Under the pieces are notes generated by a model. It saw nothing but the letters and a program-made list of their open reading frames with translations, had not been told where the DNA came from and did no database searches. From Salipiger thiooxidans (GTDB lineage Bacteria > Pseudomonadota > Alphaproteobacteria > Rhodobacterales > Rhodobacteraceae), in assembly GCF_900102075.1 (NCBI RefSeq), contig NZ_FNAV01000007.1, positions 229,974 to 293,973 of the forward strand: DNA of 64,000 nucleotides, given 5' to 3'. The translations under genes and the position numbers were made by a program. This document shows, in pieces, positions 8,538-16,947 of this stretch. The first letter of the stretch is position 1. Each line of letters starts with the position of its first letter.

Positions 8538-9490
8538 GTTTCGCCGTGCCATGGGTCTTCTGCCTGCTGCCGTTGCCGCTTCTGCTGCTGCGCCTCCTGC
8601 CGGCGCGCGCCGCCGCCAGTGGCGCGCTCACCCTGCCCCCGGCGCTCGCCATGGCTTTTCACCCGACCGCCGCAAACCCGGTACACCGCCACGCGCGGCT
8701 GATCGCGCTGGCCTGCGCCTGGGTCGCGCTCGTCGTGGCGCTTACGGGCCCACGGCAGGAACAGGTGCTCGACGTCGTGCCCGCCTCGGGCCGTGACATT
8801 GTCCTGGCGCTGGATCTCTCCGGGTCGATGGAGCGCGAGGATTTCGTGCTGGACGGCCGGACGGTGTCGCGCCTTGCCGCCGTGCAGGACGTCGCCGCGC
8901 AGTTCGTTCGCGGCCGCACCGGCGACCGCGTCGGGCTCGTGGTCTTCGGTGACCGTGCTTATGTTGCGGCGGCCCCGACCCACGATGTGGGCGCCGTTGC
9001 GCAGGTCATCGGAACCCTGCAGATCGGCGTCTCGGGCAAGGCCACGGCGATCGCCGACGGGCTCGGGCTCGCCATCCGCCGCCTGCGCGGGCGCGAGGCC
9101 GAGAGCCGCGTCATCATCCTGCTCTCGGACGGGCAGGACACCACCGGCGCGGTCGATCCGGTGGCCGCCGCGCAGGCCGCGCAGGAGCTGGGGATGCGGG
9201 TCTACACCATCGCGCTCGGGCCCGCCGATCTGGCCAGCAGCCCCGATGCGCGCGACGCGGTCGACAGCGAAACCCTGAGCCGCATCGCCGAGGCGGCGGG
9301 GGGCGAGACCTTCCGCGTGCGTTCGACCGAGGATCTCGAGGCCGTGACCCGCGCCATGGACCGTTTGGAGCCCAGCCTTGCGGACATGCCGCCGGTGCGG
9401 ACATGGCGGCTTTACTGGCCATGGTGCGCGGCACTGGCGGTGGCCGCGCTCGCCGCGGCGCTGGTGCTGCACCTGCGGGAGACGGCATGA
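8534..9490 (+). CDS. VWA domain membrane protein (BatA/MxaC-like)
   Basis: A 318-residue protein with membrane helices at about 4-21, 55-72 and 293-314 enclosing a VWA domain. The MIDAS metal site is intact: DLSGS (94-98), a downstream Thr region and ILLSDGQD. VWA proteins of this kind dock metal-dependent ligands and pair with MoxR ATPases. The topology (two N-terminal helices, VWA, one C-terminal helix) is that of BatA and MxaC/MxaL. Overlaps both neighbours by 4 bp. Confidence 0.85.
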   Translation: MSFAVPWVFCLLPLPLLLLRLLPARAAASGALTLPPALAMAFHPTAANPVHRHARLIALACAWVALVVALTGPRQEQVLDVVPASGRDIVLALDLSGSMEREDFVLDGRTVSRLAAVQDVAAQFVRGRTGDRVGLVVFGDRAYVAAAPTHDVGAVAQVIGTLQIGVSGKATAIADGLGLAIRRLRGREAESRVIILLSDGQDTTGAVDPVAAAQAAQELGMRVYTIALGPADLASSPDARDAVDSETLSRIAEAAGGETFRVRSTEDLEAVTRAMDRLEPSLADMPPVRTWRLYWPWCAALAVAALAAALVLHLRETA

Positions 9491-10416
9491 CGCTGCCCGA
9501 GCTCATCCTGCTGCGGCCGCTCTGGCTGCTGGGCCTTCCGCTGGCGCTGGCCGCGGGCGTGGTCGTGGCGCGGCGGGCGGACGGTATGGCCGCGTGGCGC
9601 GCGGTGATCGACCCCGACCTGCTCGAGGCGATGCGGCACAGGGGGCAGGTCTCGCCGCCGCGCAGCGGACCCGATCCGTGGCTCATGGCGCTGTCGCTGG
9701 CTTTGCTCTGTACCGGGCTCGCGGGGCCCGCCAGCCGCGATCCCGACGCGCCGGTGCTGCGCAACCGCGACGCGCTGATGGTCCTTTTCGATCTCTCGCC
9801 CTCGATGACCGGGGGCGGCGGTCTCGACGATGCGCAGGCCGCGGTCTCGCTGCTGATCGACCGGGGCGAGGCGCGTCCCACTGGGCTCATCGTCTATGGT
9901 GGCGAGAGCTTTCTCGCCAGCGTGCCTTCCGAGGATCCGCAGATGCTGCAGGGCATGATCGCCGTGGCGGATGCCGAGACCCTGCCGGTGGGCGGCAGCC
10001 GTCCCGACCGGGCGCTGACCATGGCGCGGGGCATCCTGCGCGATGCCGCGTCGCTGGCGCCCGACGTGGTGCTGGTTTCGGATGGCGGCGGCATGGGGCC
10101 GGTTGCGGAGGATGTCGCGCGACAGATGGCGACGGACGGCGTGCGGATCTCGGGCATCTTCGTGCCGCAGGAGGCGCCGGCCTACGGTCTCCCCGACGCG
10201 CGCCCGGGGGCCTTGCAGGCCGTGGTCGCGGCGGGTGGCGGTGCTATGGTGAGCGCGTCCGAGGTTGCCGCCATCGACGCGCTGCTCCCCGCCCGGCGCG
10301 GGCCCGAGCGCGACGCGGCAGACCTGCGCGCATTGCAGTACCGCGACCTCGGGCCGTGGCTGGCGGCGCTGGCGCTTCTGCCGCTGGCGCTGCTGTTCCG
10401 GCGGAGGCAGGCATGA
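9487..10416 (+). CDS. Second VWA domain membrane protein (BatB/MxaL-like)
   Basis: A 309-residue paralogue of the preceding gene with helices at about 10-28, 64-80 and 288-304. Its MIDAS motif reads DLSPS (102-106), with proline in place of glycine, and the distal aspartate is in VLVSDGGG. The metal site therefore looks retained but not canonical. Tandem VWA genes after moxR are standard for bat and mxa operons. Confidence 0.82.
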   Translation: MTLPELILLRPLWLLGLPLALAAGVVVARRADGMAAWRAVIDPDLLEAMRHRGQVSPPRSGPDPWLMALSLALLCTGLAGPASRDPDAPVLRNRDALMVLFDLSPSMTGGGGLDDAQAAVSLLIDRGEARPTGLIVYGGESFLASVPSEDPQMLQGMIAVADAETLPVGGSRPDRALTMARGILRDAASLAPDVVLVSDGGGMGPVAEDVARQMATDGVRISGIFVPQEAPAYGLPDARPGALQAVVAAGGGAMVSASEVAAIDALLPARRGPERDAADLRALQYRDLGPWLAALALLPLALLFRRRQA

Positions 10417-11060
10417 GGTTGCGTCTCGTCACCCTCGCGGCGCTCGCCTGTGCGCTGGCTGCCGGCCCGCAGGCGTGGGGCAAGCTCGCGTGGCAGGCGG
10501 GGTTTCCCGCCCTCGCGGTGCCGCTGATCAGCGACCCGGCGGCGCGGGCGGCGGTACTCTATGACGCCGGGCGCTATGCCGAGGCCGACGCGGCCTTCGC
10601 CGCCGTGGGGCGCAGCGCCACCTATGACCGCGGGTTGTCGCTTGCCGCGACCGGGGAGCACGCGCTTTCGGTCGCTTATTTCGACGCAGTGCTCTTCGCC
10701 AACCGCTACGACGCCGAGGCCCGCCACAACCGCGACACGGTGGCGGCGCTGGTGCCGCCGGTGGTGGGCGAGGCGATGGGGCATGGCCGCATCGAGGCGA
10801 TGCTCTCGGAGGCGGGTGTCCATACTGTGGCCTTCGACCCGGACGCGCCGGACAAGCGGATCGTCGAGACCGAGCTCGACCCGCAGCGGGAGTCGAACCG
10901 GCGCCCGGTGACCGGGGATCGCTCTGCCGCCGCCGACGGCGCGTGGATCGACTCGCTCGACGACACGCCGGGCGCCTACCTCAAGGCCCGGATCGCCGCC
11001 GAGATGGAGCGCCGCCGCACCACGGGCGAGGCCCACAAGGAGGAGACGGACCCGTGGTGA
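10413..11060 (+). CDS. Exported TPR-like protein (BatC/MxaK-like position)
   Basis: A 215-residue protein with a signal-type N terminus (MRLRLVTLAALACALAAG) and a short repeat region around residues 45-110 (YDAGRYAEADAAFAAVG, then SVAYFDAVL) that looks like one or two TPR units. The C-terminal half is polar and acidic/basic mixed, probably disordered. It holds the place of mxaK or batC between VWA genes and the BatD-like gene. The binding partner is unknown. Confidence 0.65.
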   Translation: MRLRLVTLAALACALAAGPQAWGKLAWQAGFPALAVPLISDPAARAAVLYDAGRYAEADAAFAAVGRSATYDRGLSLAATGEHALSVAYFDAVLFANRYDAEARHNRDTVAALVPPVVGEAMGHGRIEAMLSEAGVHTVAFDPDAPDKRIVETELDPQRESNRRPVTGDRSAAADGAWIDSLDDTPGAYLKARIAAEMERRRTTGEAHKEETDPW

Positions 11061-12244
11061 GACTTCTGCTGCTCCTGCTGGTGCTCGCCGGGTCCGCTGC
11101 GGCACAGGACCGAGACAAGGCGCGGCTGGAGCTTGTGCTCGACCCGCGTGAGGCCGCGCCGCTCGCGGGCGAGATGGTGCTCGCGACCCTGCGCGGCATC
11201 TACCGGCAGAACATCACCCGCGAGGAGGTGAAGCTGCGCCCGATGACGGATTTCGACTGGGTTCGGCTCGGGCTTGACAGCTGGACCGAAGAGCGCATCG
11301 ACGGGTTGCCCGCGCGGGTGTTCGAGCGGCGCCTCGCCTTCTACCCGCGCCGGGACGGCACGCTCGAGATCCTGCCCATCGCGCATCGGCTCGAGGTGCT
11401 GGGCGCGGGCGGAAAGCGCGAGACGGTCATCGTGCGCTCCGACCCGGTCACCCTGACCGTGGCGCCGGGCCCTGCCGCTGCGGGGCAGCCATGGTTGCCG
11501 CTGCGCGCGCTCGAGCTGTCGGAGAGCTGGGACACCGACCCCGCGAGGTTGGCAGACGGCCAGAGCGCCACACGGCGGATCGTGTTGCGCGCCTTCGGCG
11601 CGACGCCCGAGATGATGCCGCAGCAGCCGGTCCTGCGGCAGCCGTGGCTCATCAGCTTCGCGCCGCCGGAGGAGCGGAATTTTCAGGTGACGCCGGAGGG
11701 GCCGGTCTCGACCGTGGTCTGGACGTGGAAACTGCGTCCGATCACCGGCGAGCCGGGGGTGATCCCGCCGGTGACGATCCCGTGGTTCGACACAGGGTCC
11801 CGGACGCCCGAGACCGCGACGATCTCCTCCGCCTCCATCGGCTACGCCAGTTTCTCGGACAACGCCGCCGCGCGCTGGCAGAGCCTCGGGGGCGGGGGTT
11901 GGCCGGTGTGGGCGCTGTCGGGCCTCGCGGCGCTGGTCGTCGTCGCGCTGTCGCTCCGCGACCGCGTCCCCGAGACCGGTTTGCGCCGGAGATGGCAGCG
12001 GCGCAGGCTGCTCCGCCGCCTGCGTGGGCACGTCCGTGCCCGGGACGCTGCGGGTGCGCGGCGGACCGCCTCGCGCCTGTTGGAGGGGATGCCGCCGGTT
12101 GGCGAACGACAGCGGCTGAGGCTTCTACGCCCGGCGGACGACCTGCTCTATCGCGAGGGCACGGGCGGGAGCCTCGAGCTCATGTACCGCGAGACCCGTG
12201 ACGCGGTTCTGCGCCGGCCGCCCGGTCAGTCGGTCGGCTCATAG
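11057..12244 (+). CDS. BatD-like exported membrane protein
   Basis: About 395 residues: signal peptide (LLLLLLVLAGSAAAQ), a large periplasmic beta-rich region with two BatD-type segments, a membrane helix at about 290-308 (VWALSGLAALVVVALSL) and a basic cytoplasmic tail. GTG at 11057 overlaps the previous stop (GTGA); the GTG one codon earlier is an alternative. Last gene of the moxR operon, converging on the MFS exporter with about 19 bp overlap at the 3' ends. Role in complex assembly inferred from the operon. Confidence 0.7.
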   Translation: MRLLLLLLVLAGSAAAQDRDKARLELVLDPREAAPLAGEMVLATLRGIYRQNITREEVKLRPMTDFDWVRLGLDSWTEERIDGLPARVFERRLAFYPRRDGTLEILPIAHRLEVLGAGGKRETVIVRSDPVTLTVAPGPAAAGQPWLPLRALELSESWDTDPARLADGQSATRRIVLRAFGATPEMMPQQPVLRQPWLISFAPPEERNFQVTPEGPVSTVVWTWKLRPITGEPGVIPPVTIPWFDTGSRTPETATISSASIGYASFSDNAAARWQSLGGGGWPVWALSGLAALVVVALSLRDRVPETGLRRRWQRRRLLRRLRGHVRARDAAGARRTASRLLEGMPPVGERQRLRLLRPADDLLYREGTGGSLELMYRETRDAVLRRPPGQSVGS

Positions 12245-13611
12245 GGCAGGGCGGCGCGGCGCAGGCTGATCAGGGCGCTGAGCGCCGAGGCCCCGGCTGC
12301 GAAGGCAAGGCCCAGCCGGGGCACGCTCTCGTCGGGCAGCAGGGCGAACATGATCGACATGGCGAGCCCGCCGATGGTCTGCCCCAGCAGCCGGGCGGTG
12401 CCCTGGCTGCCCCCGGCGGCTCCGGCGCGCGCCCGCGGCACCGCCAGCAGCATGTTGCGGTTGTTGGGCACCTGAACGAAGCCGAAGCCCGCGCCCGCCA
12501 GCATCAGGCAGGCCAGCACCGGCACAAGCTCGGTGGCCCAGACGGCGGCCAGCCCCAGCCCCACGGCCATCGCGATGCCGCCGAGCGTGCAGAGCCGCGC
12601 CGTATCCACCTGGTCCGCGAATCGCCCGGCGATGGGACCCGCCAGCGCCAGCGTCAGCGGCCAGGCGGTCATCGCCAGCCCGACCGACATCGCCGGCAGC
12701 CCGAAGCCGTGCTGGAACAGGAACGGGAGGGCGACGAAGCTCGACATCTGGGCCGCGAAGATCGAGGTCGAGGCCATGGTCGAGAGCCGGAACGAGGGTT
12801 TGCGCAGCAGGTCGAGCGGGATCACCGGCGTCTCGCTGTGCCATTCGCGGCGGATCAGCACGGCAAAGGTCAGCACGCTCAGCGCCACCATGGACCAGCC
12901 CTGAAGCGCGTCGGTGGCGACCCGGCCCGCGCCCAGTACCAGCAGCGCGAAGGCCAGCGCGTTCAGCCCCATGGCGATCACGTCGGCCTTGCGGCCATTG
13001 CCGCTCGGCCCGATCAGCGCCACCGAGGCGGCGAGCACCACGAGCCCCACCGGCACGTTCACGGCAAAGAGCCACGGCCAGCTTCCGACCGAGAGGATGG
13101 CGGCACCGATGGCCGGTCCGAGCGCCGAGGCCAGCGCCACCACCATAGAGTTGAAGCCGATGATCGTGCCGACCATCCGCGCCGGCAGGCTGTGGCGCAA
13201 GAGCGCGATGGTCAGCGACATGATCGGCGCGGCGCCGAGCCCCTGCAGCACCCGCGCGGCGATCAGCCAGTTGATCGTGGGCGCCAGCGCGCAGAGCGCC
13301 GAGGCCAGCGTGAAGACCGTGACGCCGATGGTGAAGAGCCGCTTCGGCCCGACGGCCTCGCCGAGGAACGCCATCGGCAGCAGCGCCATGACGAGCACCA
13401 GCTGGTAGGCCGTCACCACCCAGACCGTCTGCGACGTGGGAGCATCCAGCTCTGCGGTGATCGTCGGCAGGGCGACATTGGCGATGGCGCCGTCGAGCAC
13501 CACCAGCAGCAGGGTCACGAGCAGCGCGAAGATCGCGAAATAGCGGCGGGGGGCGGGCAGGCCGTCCTCGAAGCGAGCCACGTCCTGCGCCGTCGGATCG
13601 GCATGTGTCAT
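12226..13611 (-). CDS. MFS drug exporter, DHA2 (14-helix) family
   Basis: A 461-residue, highly hydrophobic major-facilitator protein. The N terminus has the DHA2 pattern LDGAIANVALPTI in helix 1, a motif A equivalent (LGEAVGPKRLF) after helix 2 and a motif C-like GPAIGAAIL in helix 5, the antiporter signature. Predicted role is proton-coupled export of a toxic or waste compound. ATG at 13611 has an AAGGA ribosome site. It is divergent from a LysR regulator gene, the usual layout for an inducible efflux gene. Substrate unknown. Confidence 0.85.
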   Translation of the reverse strand: MTHADPTAQDVARFEDGLPAPRRYFAIFALLVTLLLVVLDGAIANVALPTITAELDAPTSQTVWVVTAYQLVLVMALLPMAFLGEAVGPKRLFTIGVTVFTLASALCALAPTINWLIAARVLQGLGAAPIMSLTIALLRHSLPARMVGTIIGFNSMVVALASALGPAIGAAILSVGSWPWLFAVNVPVGLVVLAASVALIGPSGNGRKADVIAMGLNALAFALLVLGAGRVATDALQGWSMVALSVLTFAVLIRREWHSETPVIPLDLLRKPSFRLSTMASTSIFAAQMSSFVALPFLFQHGFGLPAMSVGLAMTAWPLTLALAGPIAGRFADQVDTARLCTLGGIAMAVGLGLAAVWATELVPVLACLMLAGAGFGFVQVPNNRNMLLAVPRARAGAAGGSQGTARLLGQTIGGLAMSIMFALLPDESVPRLGLAFAAGASALSALISLRRAALPYEPTD

Positions 13612-13669
13612 GGGAAATCCTTCACGTCCTGCCGCAGATCTATCACGCCCACGACCATGCGGAAGACGC

Positions 13670-13693
13670 GTGCATTACATTGAATTGCTGCAC
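13670..13693. promoter_or_regulatory. Dyad GTGCA-N14-TGCAC in MFS/LysR divergent promoter
   Basis: A 5-bp inverted repeat separated by AT-rich sequence, centred in the 135-bp region between the exporter and its LysR regulator. Spacing and base composition fit a LysR regulatory site. Short arms make this tentative. Confidence 0.3.
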
Positions 13694-13746
13694 GGGACGC
13701 CATGTCCCGTCTGGCGGCAGAGGAGCTACGGGGCTAGGCTTGGGCC

Positions 13747-14691
13747 ATGGATGGACGCGATCTGAACCTTCTGCGGGCGCTCGACGCCCTGCTGGACGAG
13801 GGCAGCGTGGTCGATGCCGCGCGGCGGCTCGGCCTCTCGGCCTCGGCCATGAGCCGGACGCTTGCACGGCTGCGCGACGCCACCGGCGATCCGCTGCTGG
13901 TGCGGGCAGGGCGGGGGATGGTGCTCACCCCGCACGCCGAGGCGCTGCGCGAGCGCGTCCCCCACCTTGCCGCCGAGGTCGAGGCGGTGCTGCGCCCGGC
14001 CGAGACCACGCTCGACCCGGAGAGCCTGCAGCGCGATTTCGTCATCCGCGCCAACGACGGGTTCATCGCGGCCTACGGCGCGACGCTGCTGAGGCTGGTG
14101 CGCGAGCGGGCGCCCGCGGTGCGCATCCTCTTCGTCCAGAAGGACGCGAGCCCGGCCCGCGCCCTGCGCGACGGGCTCTGCGACCTCGAGCTCGGCATCC
14201 TGCGTGACACCGCGCCCGAGCTGAAGGTGCAGCGCCTGCTGACCGATCACTTCGTGGGCGTCGTCCGCGCCGGACACCCGCTCGCGGGGCAGGACATCAC
14301 CGCCCGCGATTTCGCCGAGAGCGACAGCATCGTCTCGATCCTGCACCAGCCCGCCGATTTCACCCATGTGGTCGACCGGGCGCTGGCCGGGATCGGCCTC
14401 AAGCGGCGGCGGACCTTCCAGGTGCCGTCCTTCCTCGTGGCGCTGTCGATGGCGCAGCAGAGCGACCTCGTGGCGGTGGTGCCGCAATCCTACGCCCGGA
14501 TGGAGCGCCGCCGCATGGCAGCGCTCGGCCTGCCGGGCCCGGAGATCTTCGAACTGCCCTTCGACACGGGCGAGATCGTGATCTCGCTGATCTGGCATCC
14601 GCGCATGGACAGCGACCCGGCCAACCGCTGGCTGCGCGAGCTGGTCCGCGAATGCACTCGGCTGGTGGGGCAGGACGAGATCGCCGCATAG
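13747..14691 (+). CDS. LysR-family transcriptional regulator
   Basis: A 314-residue LysR regulator: winged helix-turn-helix at 1-65 (LNLLRALDALLDEGSVVDAARRLG-type N terminus, SASAMSRTLARLR recognition helix) and a substrate-binding effector domain at about 90-300. The N terminus resembles the NodD/LeuO/PcpR subgroup (DLNLLRALDALL). Divergent transcription from the MFS exporter suggests that it controls that exporter and itself in response to the exported compound. Confidence 0.85.
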   Translation: MDGRDLNLLRALDALLDEGSVVDAARRLGLSASAMSRTLARLRDATGDPLLVRAGRGMVLTPHAEALRERVPHLAAEVEAVLRPAETTLDPESLQRDFVIRANDGFIAAYGATLLRLVRERAPAVRILFVQKDASPARALRDGLCDLELGILRDTAPELKVQRLLTDHFVGVVRAGHPLAGQDITARDFAESDSIVSILHQPADFTHVVDRALAGIGLKRRRTFQVPSFLVALSMAQQSDLVAVVPQSYARMERRRMAALGLPGPEIFELPFDTGEIVISLIWHPRMDSDPANRWLRELVRECTRLVGQDEIAA

Positions 14692-14762
14692 AGCGCGCGC
14701 GTCGGGGGCTCGTTCGGCCCGCCACGAACATCGGCACAAAGCTTGCGCCGGTGTGGGCGAGA

Positions 14763-14900
14763 TCATTCTGACAAATGACGGGTTAAGAGCCTGACAGACG
14801 TGATGTCAACGAAACCGAGGAAGCCCTCTGCGGTCTTGTCGCAGCGGCTGGCGACACGGAGGCGGTTCTTCAACTTGTTGAATCACCGTTCAACCAGGTT
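14763..14900 (-). pseudogene. IS5-family transposase C-terminal remnant
   Basis: Forty-five codons read NLVER-stop-FNKLKNRLRVASRC, then DKTAEGFLGFVDITSVRLL and a terminal stop. This is the conserved C-terminal end of IS5/IS427-group transposases (the xxVERxFxKLKxxRRxATRYDK pattern). The in-frame stop after VER and the missing remainder show that it is dead. It lies between the LysR gene and a long inverted repeat. Confidence 0.75.
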
Positions 14901-14912
14901 GGGTAGGTGTTA

Positions 14913-14970
14913 AGTCCCGGCATCTGGTGGATCGATTCATCTTGAACCCGATCCACCAGATGCCGGGACT
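14913..14970. repeat. Perfect 22-bp inverted repeat with 14-nt loop
   Basis: Arms at 14913-14934 and 14949-14970 are exact reverse complements (core CCCGGCATCTGGTGGATC). It lies 9 bp beyond the DeoR stop codon and next to an IS5 remnant. It could terminate deoR transcription, although no T-run follows on either strand, or be two facing insertion-sequence ends or a small non-autonomous element. Confidence 0.7.
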
Positions 14971-14979
14971 GAGCAATTG

Positions 14980-15765
14980 CTAGGGCGCGAAAATGCGGAC
15001 CCCGCCCGCGGAAAGATATGTCGCAAGCCCGCGGTCCGGAGCTCGGTCACTGACCAGGGTATCCATCTCGTCAAATCGTGCCACGACGTCCAGCTGCGTG
15101 AGCCCGAACTTGCTCGCGTCGATGAGGAAACGGCAGGCCGCCGATTGCCGCATCATCGTGCGCTTGACGGCGGCAAACCCCTCGACGGCCTCGGTCGCCC
15201 CCACTTCGCTGAGGCCTGCCGCCCCGAGGAAACAGGCGTCCACGTGGTAGCGGGAGAGGTAGTCACAGGTGTCGATGCCAACGACGGCGGCTTCCTTGGG
15301 CAGATATTGGCCCGGCGCGAGGATCACGCGCACGCCGGCGCTCTGGCCGAGGATCATGCCGATCTGCAGGCTGTTGGTGATCGCGGTGACGCGGGTCTCG
15401 GCAAAGGCGAGCAGCCGGGCGAAGACCATGGTCGTCGACCCCGCGTCGATCATGATCGTCTCGCCGTCGCGCACCAGCGACGCGGCAAGGCCGGCGAGGC
15501 GTTCGCGCTCCACGACACGCTCCTGTCGGCGTTCGTCGAGGTCGCGATGCGCGCCGGGATGGGTTGCCGAGGCCCCGCCATGGGCGCGCTCCAGCAAGCC
15601 CCGGCGCTCCAGATCGCCCATGTCGCGGCGCACGGTTTCCGTGGTCACGCCGAAGAGCGTCGCGAGCTCGGCAACCCGGACATGGGGCCGGAGCTTGAGC
15701 TGCAGCAGGATCTGCTCGTGCCGCTCGTGCTTCTTCAGGCGATGTTGTGCGCCCGGCTGCTCCAT
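14980..15765 (-). CDS. DeoR-family transcriptional repressor
   Basis: A 261-residue DeoR regulator. N-terminal HTH (about 12-65) includes ERHEQILLQL and the family pattern VAELATLFGVTTETVRRDMG, followed by the sugar-phosphate-type sensor domain (DAGSTTMVFARLL, ITNSLQIG, GID at 140-170). I use the ATG at 15765, which gives the usual family length and an N terminus just before the HTH; a TTG at 15816 is possible. DeoR repressors generally respond to phosphorylated metabolites. It is divergent from the phn-like operon and probably represses it. Confidence 0.87.
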   Translation of the reverse strand: MEQPGAQHRLKKHERHEQILLQLKLRPHVRVAELATLFGVTTETVRRDMGDLERRGLLERAHGGASATHPGAHRDLDERRQERVVERERLAGLAASLVRDGETIMIDAGSTTMVFARLLAFAETRVTAITNSLQIGMILGQSAGVRVILAPGQYLPKEAAVVGIDTCDYLSRYHVDACFLGAAGLSEVGATEAVEGFAAVKRTMMRQSAACRFLIDASKFGLTQLDVVARFDEMDTLVSDRAPDRGLATYLSAGGVRIFAP

Positions 15766-15782
15766 CCCTGATCGGGCCCCGC

Positions 15783-15844
15783 TTGTTGCATCCTGAAGTT
15801 TGAATATCGCAGACAATTACGACAGATTTGTTGCATAACCAACA
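15783..15844. promoter_or_regulatory. Repeated TTGTTGCAT sites in deoR/phnD divergent promoter
   Basis: TTGTTGCAT occurs at 15783-15791 and again at 15828-15836, 45 bp apart, roughly four helical turns. The second copy is part of a dyad TGTTG-CATAAC-CAACA (15829-15844). Paired same-face sites between a DeoR gene and its target operon suggest operators that allow looping or cooperative binding. Confidence 0.45.
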
Positions 15845-15927
15845 TAAAGGTGATGTGATCCCGCTGGACTGGCCGGAGGACGAAGGGGCCAGACGCACAT
15901 AATGCCCTTTGGGAGGAGGACATCACC

Positions 15928-16893
15928 ATGCTTAGGCACACCACGAGTCTGCTCGTGTCGCTGGCCCTGTCGGTCGGTGCGGCATTCGCTCAGGAAGAAA
16001 CCGCGGCGCTCGACAGCCAGTACACCGACGCCGACGGTGACCTGGTCGCCGACGCGCCGACGGAGGCGGGCGACCTGAAGGATCCCGACACCCTGGTCTT
16101 TGCCTATACCCCCGTCGAGGACCCGGCCATCTACGAGGACATCTGGGAGCCGTTCATCTCGCATCTCGAAGAGGTCACCGGCAAGGACGTGCAATTCTTC
16201 GCGGTGCAGTCCAACTCGGCCGAGGTCGAGGCGATGCGCTCGGGCCGCCTGCACATTGCGGGCTTCTCGACCGGGCCCACGCCTTTCGCGGTGAACCTCG
16301 CAGGGGCGGTGCCCTTCGCGATCATGGGGGCCGACGACGGGCAGTTCGGCTACAAGCTGCAGATCTATACCCAGGCCGACAGCGACATCAAGGAAGTGCC
16401 CGATCTTGCCGGCAAGCGCATCGCGCATACCTCGCCGACCTCGAATTCGGGCAACCTCGCGCCGCGGGCGCTGTTCCCGGATCTCGGCGTGGTGCCCGAC
16501 GAGGATTACGAGGTGGTCTATTCGGGCAGCCATGACCAGTCGATGCTGGGGGTTGTCGCCGGCGACTACGACGCCGCGCCCGTCGCTTCGGAAGTGGTCG
16601 ATCGCATGGCCGAGCGCGGGCTCTACGATCCCGCCGAGGTGCGCATCGTCTGGGAGAGCGATCCCTTCCCGACGACATCCTATGCCTATGCCCATGACCT
16701 GACGCCGGAACTGAAGGAAAAGATCGAGGAGGCGTTCTTCAGCTTCGACTTCGCCGGCACCGCTCTTGGCGAGGAGTTCACCGGGGTCAGCAAGTTCATC
16801 CCGATCACCTACAAGGATCAGTGGAAGGTCATCCGCCAGATCCAGAAGGCGAACGGCGTCGAGTATACACCGGCCGGCCTTGCTGCAGAGTGA
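15928..16893 (+). CDS. phnD: Phosphonate/phosphate-ester-type ABC binding protein (PhnD-like)
   Basis: A 321-residue periplasmic binding protein with a signal peptide (cleavage near AAFAQ). The ligand-site loop HTSPTSNSGNLAPRAL corresponds to the Ser/Thr-rich TSTSGYLxP motif in PhnD/PtxB/HtxB-type proteins that grips the phosphoryl oxyanions. GGGAGGAGGA lies just upstream of the ATG. It leads an operon with one ATPase and two permeases. No C-P lyase, phosphonatase or phosphite dehydrogenase is nearby, so the ligand may be a phosphate ester or sugar phosphate rather than a phosphonate; unresolved. Confidence 0.82.
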   Translation: MLRHTTSLLVSLALSVGAAFAQEETAALDSQYTDADGDLVADAPTEAGDLKDPDTLVFAYTPVEDPAIYEDIWEPFISHLEEVTGKDVQFFAVQSNSAEVEAMRSGRLHIAGFSTGPTPFAVNLAGAVPFAIMGADDGQFGYKLQIYTQADSDIKEVPDLAGKRIAHTSPTSNSGNLAPRALFPDLGVVPDEDYEVVYSGSHDQSMLGVVAGDYDAAPVASEVVDRMAERGLYDPAEVRIVWESDPFPTTSYAYAHDLTPELKEKIEEAFFSFDFAGTALGEEFTGVSKFIPITYKDQWKVIRQIQKANGVEYTPAGLAAE

Positions 16894-16947
16894 CCTGCAA
16901 AGACCGGAGCCGGTGCCTCGTGCCCGGCTCCGGCATGGAGTCTCCAC

